From Selaginella moellendorffii (taxonomy: Eukaryota > Streptophyta > Lycopodiopsida > Selaginellales > Selaginellaceae): a DNA stretch of 64,000 nt. Each line of letters opens with the position of its first letter. The stretch's first letter is position 1. The position numbers and the translations under genes are program-made. The stretch is taken from contig NW_003314264.1 of assembly GCF_000143415.4 (NCBI RefSeq), positions 3,653,229-3,717,228 on the forward strand. The letters run 5' to 3'. The notes below the pieces were generated by a model, which searched no databases, was not told the DNA's origin, and was given only the letters and a program-made list of their open reading frames with translations. Positions 44,911 to 57,021 of this stretch are shown here, one piece after another.

Positions 44911-45155
44911 TTGACTCCGCCAGCTGGAGTTAAACATTGACTAGCATTGACTAGATAACTCGGCCGCCGGTAAACATTGACTAGCATTGGCTTTGACTTG
45001 GCACTAGAGCTGGCTAAACATTGACTAGCTAAACATGACGAGCATAGTACCGTTGGCTAAATATTGACTAGCATTGACTACATACTGTGCCACCGTTGAC
45101 TATAGCTGGTTACACTGTTGCTAGATATTGTGCTTTGACTCGGCCACCATTGACT
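44911..45155 (+). promoter_or_regulatory. Cluster of TTGACT (W-box core) repeats
   Basis: Eleven TTGACT words on the plus strand, at 44911, 44937, 44947, 44977, 44993, 45021, 45064, 45074, 45096, 45135 and 45150, often as CATTGACTAGC. TTGAC[C/T] is the core bound by WRKY factors. The cluster lies between the start of the PPR gene (minus strand) and the 3' end of the next gene, so it is placed in the PPR promoter. It may equally be a decayed tandem repeat. Confidence 0.45.
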
Positions 45156-45283
45156 AGAGCTGACTAAAGATAGAGAGCACTCGCTACAAACAATGTACAA
45201 TTTCGCCGTTCTCCTCCTCTCTCGTCCTTGGTCGCGGGGAAGAAGCCAGTCTCACGCAGAGATCTCCAACTCGAGAGAGTGCG

Positions 45284-46302
45284 CTAAAACTGCCAATCCA
45301 GATACTCGTCCAGATCCTTGCTCGCCGCCGCCGCCGCCGCGTAGTCGAGCGCCGGGATGCTCGCCTTCATCTCCTTCTCGTACCAGCACAGATAGTTGAG
45401 CCCCACCAGGAGCTCCACGATGGACGCCTCCGCCTTGATCTGGTCCGCGAAGAAGAGCGTCTGGAGCAGCAGCACATTCGTCCGCGACACAACCTGCTGC
45501 TCGAAGTTGTGCTCCGACTGCCACCGGATCATGTTGTGCGCCAGCGGCGCCAGCCACCCAAGAATCTCCTCCAGGCTCTCCCGCCACGCCGCCGCGGTGG
45601 AGTTTTCCAGCCGGAGCACCGCCGCCTCGCCACCGCCGCCGCCATTGCTGGGCTTGAAGCAGGCCCTCAGCCTGGTGCGGAGTCCCACCCGGACGCTCTT
45701 GGGGAGCATCCGGTAGAGATCGTCGCGCGCGTCGTTGCCAACCAGCTGCGGGAACTTGACCATCTTCTCCACAATGATTATCACGTTTGCGTAGTGGAGC
45801 GCCAGCGCCGAGCCGCCCAGCGTCGACGATGGCGCCGTCTGCTGGATGAACTTCGGATCGAAGAAGAGCCGGCTGCTCGTCAGCCTCCCGTTCGGAACGT
45901 GGTGCCTCGATGGCTGCGACAGGAAGGTCCTGCTCGATCCGTTCCGGTACCCGTTGGTGGTAACGAAGGATCTCACCTCTTGTATCGCTGCCGGGTGTTC
46001 TTGAGGAGCATCGGTCGCGAGCGACGAGTTCTTGGCGGAAGGATCCATCACCGCCACCTCCGCCGAGGAAGTCCTCCGCGTCACCTCCGCCGACTGCTCC
46101 ACCGGGGACGTTGCTTGCGAGGTCTCCGTCCCCGACGATGGCGACGTGGAAGCTCCCAGCGACGATCCATTGCAAGGCGACGTAGCAGAGCCATTGCACG
46201 CTTCCACGAACGTCTGTGGTTTAGCACCACCTTTGGCACCGCCACCTCCTCCACCACCACCTCCGCCACCACAAAACTGGAGAAACGATCCAGAGGAAAC
46301 CG

Positions 46303-46340
<38 letters not shown>

Positions 46341-47188
46341 GAAAGAACTTGCGAGTGATTCGCCGAGAGCTGCTGTGAGAACCGGCCGCATCGATCGAAC
46401 CTCGCGAACTCGCCCAGGCCGAGGAAGCCGCTGTTGCAGTTCCCGTGATCCAATGCGGCCGGGGGACCGAAGACGCTGACGATCCGGCCATGGATCGTAC
46501 AGATGGTCCGGGCGAGCAGCATGACGATCTTGTCATACGTGCGGTTCCACAGCGACATGTCACGCAGGTACTTGATCTCCTGCCGCTGCCACGAGATCTT
46601 GTGCTCGAGCGCGCTGAGGTTGTCCCGCTGCTGCGACGAGGCCTCCGGATCGTCCTCGTGGATCCGCCGTACCGCCTGCTCCAGGTCCGCCAGGATCTCC
46701 AGCTCCTGGTAGAGGTTGCTGGTGCTGGCGATGTAGCGCTCCATCTTCTTCACCTTGGCCTCCATCTCCCGCGCGCTAAACTCGAGCGCGCTCACGTCGA
46801 TGGCCTGGCGGAGGATGTCCGCGAAGACGTGCTCGAATCCCTGCAGCGCAGCCTCCTGGCACCGCTTGCCCAGCCGCGCCACCGATCCCGCCAGCGCCAC
46901 CAGGTCCTGGAGCTTCTCGCGGCACGCCAGCCCCAGCAGCGCCGCCTCGCTGTCCGAGACGAGCTTGAGCACGCCCTCCGCCCGGATCACCTCGCCGCGC
47001 AGCCGGATCATCTCCTGGTCGCTCAGCGACTGCCACAGCACGATCGATTTGGACATGACGTTGGCCACCTCGAATGCCAGGATGGAGATCTTTGCCTTGT
47101 CGCCCCGCCCACCGCCGCCACCGCCGCCGCCGCCGCGCCGCTTATCCAATTTCCCTGCCGCCGCCTTGATCGAGCTCACTTGCCCCAT
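45284..47188 (-). CDS. DUF3475/DUF668 protein, PSK SIMULATOR-like
   Basis: 634 codons in a single exon from ATG at 47188. It begins MGQVSS, a likely N-myristoylation signal, then a Gly run, and the DUF3475 domain (residues ~33-90; SILAFEVANVMSKSIVLWQS). A coiled-coil-like helical segment follows (~120-215), then a low-complexity middle with a Gln run (CAG repeats, 46304-46339) and a Gly run. The DUF668 domain sits at ~455-610 (LGGSALALHYANVIIIVEKM; NMIRWQSEHNFEQQ; LLLQTLFFADQ). In Arabidopsis, PSI1-3 of this family act at membranes or the nucleus and promote growth downstream of phytosulfokine; assignment to PSI versus the sister DUF668 clade is uncertain. Confidence 0.85.
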
Positions 47189-47208
47189 GACACCCGAATC
47201 CTATCCTG

Positions 47209-48267
47209 AGCCGCGTTCTAGTTCCTCCACTCCGCCATAGCCAGGGCTTGCTCTATCACTCCCCGCCCGCCATAGCCAGAGCTTCCACGGCGCTGAAAAC
47301 CACGGATGATCCCGAGACCCCATCGCCAGTGCGCTGCCTGGATTCAATGCGGCGCTGCTGCATTGTGGATGCGGACAGGAGTTACCTCGCGAAGAACCCT
47401 AGCGCCGGGAATTCCTGGATCTGGCAGCGCGCATTCGCCATAGCCTAGTAGTCTCCTCAAATCAATGCCGCAGGGGGGGAAAGCCGAGCGACCCACGAAC
47501 AGCTCCTCACCTAACAATCTCCAGCCCGGTCCAGAGACTGGATTGCTGACGCTCGCTCGAGAGAATCAAGCCAGTCCATCGAGCTGCCGCTCGCCGGTCT
47601 TCCTGCTACCGCCATAGCCCCTGCTGGAGACGCGATTCAAGGGCAAGGGCGCAGAAAAGGAGAGAGGGAGAGAGGGCACGAGGAAATCAATGGGAGTGAA
47701 TGCGCCCAGAGTGAATGCCAATGCCCTAAGCGCGAGAGAAGAGAGACTCTTTCTCTCTCTCTCACTCTCTCTCTCACGGCGTACGCGCAAAGGCAAAGAC
47801 GAGAGAAAGAGAGACCAACAAAACAAACAAAAAATAAAGCCTGGCGAAGGCTGGCTGGAGTTAGCTAGGATGCCACTTCAGTTGGAAAGCTATGGAGAGA
47901 AAAAAAGAGAGAAAAGAGTTTTTCCATCTCCATTCAAGGAGAGCGCATCTATCCGGGAATATGCTCTGTCGCCCCCACGGCAAGGTATATTCCGCCGGCT
48001 TAAGCGCTTTAAGAGCTCCTGGGAAATGGGAATAATTTGCGATTACATGACGACGAATCGCCTCGTCGTTTCCTGCCATTGTTTCTTATATGGTTTTCTT
48101 TTTCCTTTGATTTGATGATCCAGGAAAATTTCTTGCCGGAATAAAGAATCTCGATCGAAACTCGGGTCTTTTCCTTCCTTTTTTTCTTTGGATCGTTTCG
48201 GAGAGACTTGATGCTTGATGTTGCCATAGTTGAAAACCGTGACACAGCGGAACTCCCTCCCATAATG

Positions 48268-48312
<45 letters not shown>

Positions 48313-49300
48313 CCTCCTTTTTTTCTTGGTTCTTTAACATCGCCCATCTGTAAAGCAGCACCTACAACTGATGAGTATAATCTCAACATGGCCAACCCAA
48401 ACAACCGAAAATCTCACCTGGCCTCCATGGCTTTTCGGCTCGCTCGCTTGCTTGCCACCTAACAAGCCATCGTAATCTAGCGCAGCCTGCCCGCCTTCGT
48501 TCGAACCAACGACAAGGCCGTGTCGATTGTGTTGTGTGTCCATTCCAGAAGTGGTGGCAAGCTTCCATTTAAGAAAAAATCACACATATGCTCCTGCCAC
48601 TGCTGCTGCTGCTGCTACTTCTCTGCGTCGAATTCCAGATAATTCTTTAGAAAACAAAAATATATAAAAGAAAGAAAAACCAAAGCTTAGCTTGGCAGTA
48701 AGTGGCATTTGTCACTGTACCTTAAGTTCGTGGATTTTATTCGCCTGCTTGTTGCGGATTGTTTGGCGCTTTTGCGAGCTGCTGGCGCTCGCTCACGGTC
48801 TTTTCCTTGGACTCCGTCCATGGCCGCAGTTAAAACTTCGTGTTCTTCCCGATGGCGTTGCTGGCATGGCTGCAAGCACGCGTTCCTGTTCCTGTGTGCG
48901 AGACGAATAAAATACAAATCGCTGCTTCAGAGTTTCGAAATATATGCTTAACTTTAGGAGACGAATCGGTACGGGTCGAGACGCGCTTTGGGAAGATTAA
49001 GAAACGCGATTATGTGCATGCTTTTCGTAAATCGCTGTGTATATGCTGCAAAAAGAATTCACAGCGAGAAGTTAGCTGAGAGTGCTCTCCAGACAGACAA
49101 TCGATTTGGTTTCGTACAGAAACTGAATCCTTGTTTTCATGGAACCTGGAAAAACAAGATCTTGCTTAGAAATGCACGCGTGACCTGGCCTCCCGGAGTT
49201 CATAATGCTCGCGATTTGTCATCATTGTCCGTAGGCTGTAAAGTGAGAGAAATGTGAATTTTGAAGCGAATGCTTGATTCACACTTACGTCGCCGCCTTC
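47209..49300. other. Intergenic/5' region with CT microsatellite
   Basis: Upstream of the DUF668 gene and downstream of the first permease copy. Includes GAGAGAA-rich stretches (~47660-47820) and a perfect (CT)n run at 48272-48310, common in plant 5' UTRs and promoters. No convincing coding region; ORFs here are low-complexity. Confidence 0.55.
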
Positions 49301-49304
49301 CACT

Positions 49305-51254
49305 TTACGCTTCCGCAGATCCAATGTTTGGGACGGGTCCTTGGAACCAATGCCTCCCACTTAAAAACCAGTAACCCAATGTGAACATCGACACGCCTCC
49401 CAGCGCGACCGGAGCATAATTGAGCGTCTCTATCGTGACGGGATACGCCACCGGCAGGCAAAACAAGACGGTGCTCACCATCACCCAGCCAACAGCCAGC
49501 CAGCCAATGATGAGCGAAAATCTTCCGAGGTGGAACGGCCCCCGAACGAAGTTGCGCCTTGCGAATGTAACGCGAAGCAGTATCGGCAGACCATAGGCGA
49601 TATCAAGTGAAATTGTGCTGATAGAAACCGTGGCTTGAAATGCAACTGCGCTCGCCAGATACTGATAGCAAGCTGGAGCTTATTAAAGCAAAGCAGGAAA
49701 CAGACATGGAACATACCGGTAAAGCCAGACAGAAGGCCACGACAACGCACAAGAAAACTGCGTTGCCAGGAACCTCCTTCCCGTTCAGCTTATGCCAGAA
49801 ACGCGACAGAGGTAAGGCTCCATCTCTAGAGAACGCATATGTCATCCTGGGAAATAAGACGAGCCTTCGTTAAGATTATGACAAACTTAGAAACGCAAAC
49901 GATACCTTGAAGTTGTTGTAACACTGAGCAATCCACAGAAGTAGAGCCCTCCGCAAGGTATTATCAACAGGAGAAAACTCCATCTTGCATCGTGGAAATG
50001 GCTCTCAAAACCATTATAAAGCAGCTGCGCAATCGCGTATCCTTTGGTGTCATTGCTTGCGTCCAGTAAGTGTGGAACATCAATGCTCGTGAACACCAGG
50101 GGTAAAAGGTAAATAGTCCCCAGTAGGACGGAGCCTAGAACCGCGCCAATGATGCCATAACCACCGGTTTTGTCGGCGGTCTTTGTCTCCTCGGACTGCA
50201 AGATGGTCGTAAGTCAAGGTCGACATCTAAATGCAGAAAGACAAAGTACGTACCATGTGAGCCGCAGAGTCGTATGCCAAAAGGGTGTATTGGCTCATGA
50301 GCAATCCCAGTAAAAATGTGTATGGCTTGCTGTGAATCCCGGTGCTGCTGTCTTGGTTGAAGTTGCTGAACACTGATGATGCTTTTTGCCGAGGCAAAAG
50401 CGCCAGAAGGAAAGCTCCAATCATAATCACACCTGCAGCAGGACCTCAGAAAGATACACACAAGTGCTAACGAAATGTTACCCAAGATGTTCCACAAAGC
50501 AGCGATGTTTCCCAGCCAAGAAAACCATCGAATATTAAGCATGTTGATCAGTCCATGGAGCAAGAGTATTGCACCGTAAATGCAGACAACCACGTACTTG
50601 GAAGCATAGTAGCCGCCTCCGTTACCCCCTCCAGTGCTTACAAGGATTGTCACTTGTAGCAACAGCGCGAGTGAGAAACAAACGCTCGCTGTTCCCGACC
50701 ACTGCATTACAGTCAAATATGTTCAGAGACTTGCACACCAATGAACGGGATCATAGTACCAGTCCAGCAATGTTGAACCTGGAATCCACCACTTCAGCGC
50801 TTCACATTACAAGAAACTTTCACTTACCATCCGGTCATCCATGCCATAAACGGTCCCCATTTGCGGCCTGCGAGCTTGTAACTCCAGAAGTAGAGGCCGC
50901 CCGATGTAGGATACGCTGAGCAAATCTCTGCCATGGACAGGGCAATACACATGGTGAAGAAGCACACTATAGGCCATCCATAAACGATGGACACCGGGCC
51001 TCCATATCGAAGGCCAGTGTTGTACGTCGGAGTGACTCCAGTAAGTATGGACACCACTGAGAAGCACATCGCAACATTTGCTAGAGGCCTGCAAAATCAG
51101 AAAAAGATTTTGACAATGACAGAACAGAAATTTGCACTTACGACATGGAGCGCTTGAGCTCCTGTTTGTATCCAAGCTCTTGAAGCCGCCGCTGGCCGGA
51201 GTCGATCTTCTCTTCGTCCATTGTCGCGAGAATTGATCTCGCTTCCATTTCCAT
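49305..51254 (-). CDS. BAT1-type amino-acid permease, copy 1
   Basis: Eight coding exons: 51142-51254, 50828-51088, 50760-50778, 50482-50701, 50254-50432, 49906-50195, 49717-49846, 49305-49661; 522 residues with frame kept at every junction. It is an APC-superfamily carrier with about 12 membrane helices. Words typical of the BAT1/GABP clade include TPTYNTGLRYGGP (helix 1), MAEICSAYPTSGGLYFWS, LLGLLMSQYTLLAYDSAAHM, GYAIAQLLYNGFE, MTYAFSRDGALPLSRFWHKLN and the end GRHWFQGPVPN. In Arabidopsis BAT1 moves GABA and other amino acids across the mitochondrial or phloem membranes. The start at 51254 follows copy 2; an in-frame ATG at 51305 would add 17 residues. Nearly the same as copy 2, including introns. 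Confidence 0.9.
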
Positions 51255-52312
51255 CTTCAAGTCCTCGTGATGTGGTGAAGACGAGTGTCCCACAAGGTGC
51301 TTCATAGATCGAAAAGACTTATAGTCAAGCACTGACTCGATCGATTACAAAATCTACGAAAGAAAGAGTCAAAGAGCGGCGTATGTCGTATTATCACCTG
51401 CCGTTCAGCCGCGACAGCCGTGAATATACTCAAAGCAACAGCCAGACACCAGTCCAAATTCGACAACGCTTAGCCTCTACAAAAAATCAAGTTTTTAGAG
51501 TTCTTCCGATCTACAGAAAACCAATCAATCAGAAGAAATTACCTACAGATCTGGATCTGGCGCTGCCGTCTCTACACCTGACTGAAGAAGCGAAGCAGAT
51601 GTTGGACAAATAAGTGATGGTCAACTTCTCACAGTAATAAGAAAAATATTCTCTCCCTTGCATAAAATACAGTGTTTATAGACTATTCATACGCACATTA
51701 ATTCAGCGCTATTCTTTCCAATTAACGTTAAGATTTCAAAAGCAAGCAACACTGTAAAAGATTACAAGCACGCACACACTATTAGACACAAAAGGTGAAC
51801 GAAAGAAACTTCAAACACTAGAAAAAAGCATCCATCCCGCACAGGCTCTACCTAAAAGTCATATATCTTCGCATTCAGATATCAAGCATATGGTAAAAAA
51901 AGCGATCTTTAGTAGAAATACAGCATTATTGACTCGGCGAGTATACACAGCCAAAGAGCTTACCATCGATTTTTTTACCGACGAGGATCATATCAGTGCA
52001 CTTTGAGAATTCGCAGATTAAGAAATGAGATTATGTGCACGCATTTCGTAAAACGCTGTGTGCTGCAAAAAGAATTCACAGCGACAAATTAGCTGAGAGG
52101 CCTCTCCAGAGAGACAACGTATCTGCTCGATCTGGTTTCGTACAGAAACTGAATCCTTGTTCTGGAAAAACAAGATCTTGCTTAGAAATGCACGCGTGAC
52201 CTGGCCTCTCGGAGTTCATAATACTCGCGATTTGTCATCGTTGTCAGTAGGCTGCAAAATGAGAGAAATGTGAATCTTGACGCGAATGCTTGATTTACGC
52301 TTACCTCGCCGG

Positions 52313-54253
52313 CTACGTTTCCAAAGATCCAATGTTTGGGACGGGTCCTTGGAACCAGTGCCTCCCACTTAAAAACCAGTAACCCAATGTGAACATCGAC
52401 ACGCCTCCCAGTGCGACTGGAGCATAATTGAGCGTCTCTATCGTGACAGGATACGCCACCGGCAGGCAAAATAATACGGTGCTCACCATCACCCAGCCAA
52501 CAGCCAGCCAGCCAATGACGAGAGAAAATCTTCCGAGGTGGAGCGGCCCCGGAACGAAGTTATGCCTTGCGCCTGTAACGCGAAGCAGTATCGGCAGACC
52601 ATACGCAATATCAAATGCAATTGTGGAGATAGAAAGCGTCGCTTGAAATGCAACTTCGCTTGCCAGGTACTGAAAGCAAACTGGAGCTTACTAAAGCAAA
52701 GTTGAAAGAACATACCGGTAAAGCTAGACAGAAGGCAACGACAATGCACAAGAAAACTGCGTTGCCAGGAACCTCCTTCCCGTTCAGCTTATGCCAGAAC
52801 CGCGACAGAGGTAAGGCTCCATCTCTAGAGAACGCATATGTCATCCTGGGGGAAAAGGCAAGCGTTCGTTGAGACTAAGACCAAGTTAGTAACACAAAAA
52901 GGATACCTTGAAGTTGTTGTAACACTGAGCAATCCACAGAAGTAGAGCCCTCCGCAAGGCATTATCAACAGGAGAAAACTCCATCTTGCATCGTGGAAAT
53001 GGCGCTCAAAACCATTATAAAGCAGCTGCGCAATCGCGTATCCTTTGGTGTCATTGCCTGGGTCTAGTAAGTGTGGAACATCAATACTCGTGAACACCAG
53101 GGGTAAAAGGTAAATAGTTCCCAGCAACACGGAGCCTAGAACCGCGCCAATGATGCCATAACCACCGGTTTTGTCGGCGGTCTTTGTCTCCTCGGACTGC
53201 AAGATGGTCGTAAGTCAAGGTCGACATCTAAAAGCCTACGTACCATGTGAGCCGCAGAGTCGTATGCCAGAAGAGTGTATTGGCTCATGAGCAATCCCAG
53301 TAAAAATCTGTATGGCTTGCTGTGAATCCCGGTGCTGCTGTCTTGGTTGAAGTTGCTGAACACTGACGATGCTTTTTGCCGAGGCAAAAGCGCCAGTAGG
53401 AAAGCTCCAATCATAACCACACCTGCAGTAGGACACCTCAAAAAGGCACACGCAAATGCTAACGAAATGTTACCCAAGATGTTCCATAAAGCAGCGATGT
53501 TTCCCAGCCAAGAAAACCATCGAACATTAAGCACGTTGATCAGTCCATGGAGCAAGAGTATTGCACCGTAAATGCAGACAACCACGTACTTGGAAGCATA
53601 GTAGCCGCCTCCATTAGCCCCTCCAGTGCTTACAAGGATTGTCACTTGTAGTAACAGCGCAAGTGAGAAACAAACGCTCGCTGGTCCCGACCACTGCATT
53701 ACACACGAATGTGTTGAGAGACTTGAGCACCAATGAACGCGATCATAGTACCAGTCCAGCAATGTTGAACCTGGAATTCACACCACTTCAGCGCTTCACC
53801 TAATCTTAGAGCAAACTTTCCCTTACCATCCGGTCATCCATGCCATAAACGGTCCCCATTTGCAGCCTGCGAGCTTGTAACTCCAGAAGTAGAGGCCCCC
53901 TGATGTAGGATACGCTGAACAGATTTCTGCCATGGACAGGGCAATACATGTGGTAAAGAAGCACACTATAGGCCATCCATAAACGATGGACACCGGGCCT
54001 CCATATCGAAGGCCAGTGTTGTACGTTGGAGTGACTCCAGTAAGTATGGACACCACTGAGAAGCACATCGCAACATTTGCTAGAGGCCTGGAAAACCAGC
54101 AAAGGATTTTGACCATGACCAAATACAAATCTGCACTTACGACATGGATCGCTTGAGCTCCTGTTTGTATCCAAGCTCTTGAAGCCGCTGCTGGCCGGAG
54201 TCGATCTTCTCTTCGTCTATTGTCGCGAGAATTGATCTCGCTTCCGTCTCCAT
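52313..54253 (-). CDS. BAT1-type amino-acid permease, copy 2
   Basis: Exons: 54141-54253, 53827-54087, 53752-53770, 53474-53693, 53244-53422, 52907-53196, 52716-52845, 52313-52669; 522 residues, with exon lengths identical to copy 1. Upstream of ATG 54253 a one-base insertion relative to copy 1 breaks the longer N-terminal extension, which supports the internal start METEARS. It lies ~3.0 kb from copy 1 and the similarity extends into both flanks, so it is a recent tandem duplicate. Only the last residues differ clearly in length-neutral fashion (…NIGSLET). No inactivating change was seen. Confidence 0.9.
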
Positions 54254-54926
54254 CTTTTATGTCCTCGTGATGTGGCGAAGATGAGTGTCCCACTATGTGC
54301 TTTATATATCGAAAACACTTGCGGTGAAGCACTGATTCGACCGATTACGCAAACTACGAAAGAAAGAGTCAAAGAGCGGTGTATGTCGTATTATCACCTG
54401 CCGCAGCCGTGAATATACTAGAAGCAACGGCCAAGCAGCAGTCCAAATTCCAAACTGCCAAAGCTCAAAGCCTGCACAAAAAATCAAGTATTTAGAATTC
54501 TTCCCACTTTTGATGTACACAAAACATCAAAATAAATTATCTGTAGATCTGGATCTGGCGCTACCGTCTCTACACCTGAGTGAAGAAGCAGATGTTGCGC
54601 AAATAAGTGATGGTCAACTTCTTACAGTAACAAAATAAAATAAAATCCTCACCGAACGAATAGCGCAGAACTAATGCAAGAATGTGAATTCAAACAACGT
54701 TAAGATTTCAAAGAAAGTTAAAAGCTTGCAAGCACGCGCGTCAGAGCATAAACTATCAGAGACAAAAGGTGAACGAAGAAACTTCAAACACTAGGGAAAA
54801 AGGAAAGCATCAATACATTTATAAGTCAGATATTTCACATCCAGATATAAAGCATATGGTAAAGAAAGCGTTCTTATTAGAAAACTCTATACACAGCGAA
54901 AGGATGCAGTAGCTTACCGACGAGGA

Positions 54927-56819
54927 TCATATTTCTACGCACTCATAGTTTGGTACTGGTCCTTGGAACCAATGTCTTCCACTCAAAACCCAGTACGCCA
55001 AGGGGATTATTGCGAAACCTCCAAGTATAACTGGAGCATAATTCAGCGTCTCTGTTGTAACAGGATATGCCACCGGTAAGCAAAATAACACGGTAATCGT
55101 CATGATCCAGCAAACAGCTAGCCATCCAATAACGATAGAAAATTTCCCAAGATGGAGTGGCCCAGGAACAAAACTGTGCCTTGCAACTGTTACACGTAGT
55201 AGTATTGGAATCATATAAGCAACACTGATGGAAATCGTTGCAATAGACAGCGTTGCCTGGAACGCAACTGCGCTTGCCAGATACTGGAAGCAAGCCAAAG
55301 TGTTAGACGAAGAAAAGAAATGCAAACGATCATACCGGTAAACCCAACACAAATGCAATCACAATGCCTACAAGAACTGCATTGACTGGCACCTCTCTTT
55401 TGTTCAATCGATGCAAGAGCCGTGAGAGAGGTAAAGCTCCGTCTCTAGAAAACGCATAACACATTCTGGAAGGAGAGAACACTTAATCACGGCATAGATA
55501 AAGATGCGTACCTCGATCCCGCAGTAACGATGAACATTCCACAAAAAAAGATAAGAACACAGGGTATCATCAGTAGAAAAGCGCTCCATCTTCCGTTGTC
55601 AGAGTGGCTCTTGAATACATCATAAAAAAGTTGCGCTATTGCATAGCCCTTCGTGTCATTATCCGGATTCAGTAAGTGTGGAGTGTCACCGCTTGTAAAC
55701 ACCAGAGGAACAAGGTATAAAGTTCCCATTACGACGGATCCTACAACAGCTCCAACTATCCCATAACCACTAGTCTTATCTCCTGCTTTTGTCTCCTCAG
55801 ACTGTAGCATTTCCAGAAAAACTAAAATGATTCCAAAGAAAAAAAGAACACATACCATGTGAGCAGCAGAATCGTATCCCAAAAGTGTGTACTGGCTCAT
55901 TAGCAATCCCAGCAAAAATATGTATGGCTTACTGTGGATCCCAGCGCCATTTTCCTCATTAAAAGAGGTAAATACAGTTTGTGCACTTTGACGAGGCAAT
56001 AATGCCAGAAGAAAAATTCCAATGACAAACACACCTGCAACACAACTCAAGCAGAGACTCAAAAAATGCAGAAGAGCTTACCCAATATGTTCAAGAAACC
56101 AACCACAGTACCGAGCCACGATAACCATCGAATGCCGAGCACGTTGATGAGTCCACAAAGTACCAGTATACCACCGTATAGGCAGACTACCACATACTTT
56201 GAGGCATAGTAACCACCTCCATTGCTTCCCCCTGTACTTACGAGAATTGTCACTTGTAGCAATAGTGCTAGAGAGAAATTAACGCTCGCTGTTCCCGACC
56301 ACTACATACGCGATGAACGTCGTTAAGGAGTATCAGTGCACGATCATATTACCATTCCAGCGATGTTGAACCTGAAACATAACACGGAATAAGAGCCGAT
56401 ACAAAAAATTGAATCTGCTAACCATCCGGTCATCCAGGCCGTAAATGCTCCCCATCTTCGTCCTCCAAGCTTGTAGCTCCAGAAGTAGAGACCACCAGAT
56501 GTAGGATAGGCGGAGCAAATTTCCGCCAGAGACAGAGCGATACACAGCGAAAAGAAGCATACGATCAGCCATCCGTAGACAATGGAAACAGGCCCTCCAT
56601 ATCTGAGACCAGTGTTGTACGTCGGGGTAATGCCAGTAATTATAGAAATAATTGAGAAACACATGGCAACATTGCCTAGCGGCCTGCAAGAACACCAGGA
56701 ATCTTAATCGCCAGAAATTCAATCCAAATGTGTACTTACGACATAGAACGCTTCAACTCCTGCTTATATCCAAGCTCTTGCAGTCGCCGTTGCCCCGAAT
56801 CCATCTTCGCAGCGTCCAT
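54927..56819 (-). CDS. BAT1-type amino-acid permease, copy 3
   Basis: Exons: 56740-56819, 56423-56683, 56353-56371, 56082-56301, 55856-56034, 55512-55801, 55336-55465, 54927-55283; 511 residues. Exons 2-8 have exactly the same lengths as in copies 1 and 2, but the sequence and introns have diverged much more, so this is the older duplicate. The N-terminus is shorter (MDAAKMDSGQRRLQELGYKQ) and the C-terminal tail is distinct (…NYECVEI). Conserved permease words are intact (ITPTYNTGLRYGGP, LLMSQYTLLGYDSAAHM). All three genes share orientation; the ~1 kb spacers hold no other gene. Confidence 0.9.
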
Positions 56820-57021
56820 CTTCACAAATTTTTCTCCTCAACGTTTCACAATGAGGAAGCTGAGAGTGAATAAAAAATAAAGCGTCAAGTCAAGCGCGAC
56901 AAATCGCTGAATTCATCATTCCACAAATGTTGACTCACCTTTATTGGACAGCTGGCCACTAGGAAGCAAAGTCCGATCAAGCTTTTGAAAAATGTTGAGA
57001 AAGTTTCATACCATAACGATG

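Noticed and set aside
51383-51613. Plus-strand ORF of 76 codons between permease copies
   Set aside because: It lies in the duplicated upstream region, its counterpart near 54380 is not kept open, and no motif is present.
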